A program made the position numbers and the translations under genes. The notes beneath the pieces were generated by a model, which was not told the origin of the DNA, ran no database searches, and worked only from the letters and a program-made list of their open reading frames with translations. A DNA stretch of 64,000 bases, taken from Ginsengibacter sp963792025 (GTDB lineage Bacteria; Bacteroidota; Bacteroidia; Chitinophagales; Chitinophagaceae). Location: contig CAWBUS010000012.1 of assembly GCA_963792025.1 (NCBI GenBank), positions 506,906 through 570,905 of the forward strand. The letters are read 5' to 3'. Within the stretch, counting starts at the first letter, position 1. Every line of letters begins with the position of its first letter. Below, one piece after another: positions 63,120-64,000 of this stretch.

Positions 63120-64000
63120 TTAGAAAAGTTTCCTCTGGTGTTCCGTTTTCCAGTAGTAATAGTTAGTGAACCCAACGTACCCTTGCCGGCTAAAGTATTC
63201 GTTATTTAAGGCACGGCATAGTACCGGGCTGTGCGCTACCCTGCAATAACTTTTGCGGCTGTTGCTCCACTCGTATGCCTTTTGCTTCGGGATGCCCAGG
63301 TTTATTAAGTGCATCCCTTTAGTGTTGGGCTTCTTCCATTGTTTCCATATGCCTGTTCGTAGTCTTGTCCGTACTAATTTGTCCAGTTCTTCCATCTTAC
63401 TTTTGGCTTTAGCTATCACAAAGTAATTTACCCACCCACTGATTATTGCTTCCATTTTCTTTATCTTTTCTGCCGCTGATGATGGGTCATTGCGCCTCGT
63501 TTTCTCCTTCATCTTTTTCTTTATTCTTGCAACAGACTTAGGGGCAATGCATATTTCCCATTTGTTCTCCCTTTTATAAAATGAAAATCCTAACAGCGTA
63601 CTATCTGTGGGTTTACTGACTTTGCTTTTTGTGCGGTTTACTTTCAGTTTTAGTTTGCTTTCTATGAACTTCGTGATGGTTTCCTTTACCCGTCGGGCGG
63701 ATTTCTCACTCTTTACATAAATACTGCAATCATCGGCATACCGTACAAAACGATGGCCTCTTGCCAATAATTCTTTATCCAATTCATCCAACACAATGTT
63801 TGATAACAACGGGCTTAGCGGACTACCCTGTGGTGTGCCTTCTGTGCGGGGGCTTGCCACGCCGCCTTCCATGATGCCACTGGTAAGATAACTGCGTATA
63901 AGCTTTAGCGTTGGCTTGTCGGTTATCTTCCTGGACAGTGTACTCATCAGACGGTCGTGATTTACCTTGTCGAAGAACTTTTCTACATCCAGCTCTATCA
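63120..64000 (-). CDS. ltrA: Group II intron reverse transcriptase/maturase, partial (5' end beyond the window)
   Basis: The frame is open to the right edge. The reverse transcriptase core has GTPQGSPLSPLLSNIVLDELD and the catalytic FVRYADDCSI (YADD). The maturase domain X follows with GFSFYKRENKWEI and the ISGWVNYF segment. A C-terminal NEYFSRQGYVGFTNYYYWKTE ends the protein; an HNH endonuclease is not seen. It supports splicing and retrohoming of the host intron. The first residues visible read ELDVEKFFDKVNHDRL, part of the RT fingers. Confidence 0.93.
   Translation of the reverse strand, partial: IELDVEKFFDKVNHDRLMSTLSRKITDKPTLKLIRSYLTSGIMEGGVASPRTEGTPQGSPLSPLLSNIVLDELDKELLARGHRFVRYADDCSIYVKSEKSARRVKETITKFIESKLKLKVNRTKSKVSKPTDSTLLGFSFYKRENKWEICIAPKSVARIKKKMKEKTRRNDPSSAAEKIKKMEAIISGWVNYFVIAKAKSKMEELDKLVRTRLRTGIWKQWKKPNTKGMHLINLGIPKQKAYEWSNSRKSYCRVAHSPVLCRALNNEYFSRQGYVGFTNYYYWKTEHQRKLF

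Larger units (their letters stand above)
63041..64000 (-). mobile_element. Group II intron, 3' part (5' end outside the window)
   Basis: The maturase gene, domain V and domain VI are all in the window. Domain VI (about 63041-63082) has GAG-AGGA pairing with TCCT-A-CTC, leaving an unpaired A seven nt from a predicted 3' end GAT at 63043-63041. The 3' exon would begin at 63040 on the minus strand. The 5' end and the first domains are past 64000. Confidence 0.8.

Overview
The window is a contiguous stretch of an AT-rich Bacteroidota chromosome. Several coding starts carry a TAnnTTTG-type -7 promoter element, Shine-Dalgarno sequences are mostly absent, and the gene families (DUF1800/DUF1501 pair, CrtY/CrtZ zeaxanthin cluster, Spy-like ECF partner, many small lipoproteins) are typical of the phylum. 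A member of the Chitinophagia is my best guess; that rank is inference. I saw no rRNA, tRNA or CRISPR array.

Region 1 (1-30,050) is a large surface-polysaccharide locus that continues beyond the left edge. It encodes a sugar C-methyltransferase fragment, a sugar epimerase/reductase, a sugar O-methyltransferase, an outer-membrane SLBB export protein, a chain-length (Wzz-type) protein, two Wzx flippases (one frameshifted at a G7 tract), a Wzy-like polymerase and a second polytopic candidate. It also has seven glycosyltransferases, a hexapeptide acyltransferase, UDP-galactopyranose mutase next to a probable galactofuranosyltransferase, and two AsnB-type amidotransferases, each translationally coupled to a GT4 glycosyltransferase. 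Four genes point the other way as accessory units: two secreted beta-helix proteins and an MBOAT/SGNH O-acetylation pair; one glycosyltransferase is also reversed. No initiating phosphoglycosyl transferase or tyrosine kinase domain is present, so these probably lie outside.

Region 2 (30,100-36,510) is a carotenoid cluster: a MerR/B12-fold regulator, an ECF sigma factor, crtI, crtB, idi, crtZ and crtY, predicted to make zeaxanthin from GGPP supplied elsewhere. Copies of a GTTAAAC heptamer surround a -7 box in front of the sigma gene. Region 3 (36,550-38,870) is a second ECF sigma operon with a membrane protein carrying four 46-residue tandem repeats and a Spy/CpxP-like periplasmic protein, closed by a strong terminator.

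Region 4 (38,875-47,375) is an MBL hydrolase followed by the rod-shape genes rodA, mrdA (PBP2), mreD, mreC and mreB and by purD, all on the minus strand. mreC, mreB and purD each carry a single-base insertion as written. Three such lesions in 2.3 kb of core genes point to sequence error rather than decay. Region 5 (47,570-59,550) holds a POT peptide transporter, a DUF1800/DUF1501 pair and a run of small secreted, lipoprotein and hydrolase genes. Region 6 (59,542-62,194) is a MlaE-MlaF-MlaD lipid-transport operon. The right edge (63,041-64,000) is the 3' part of a group II intron with its maturase, domain V and domain VI recognisable.
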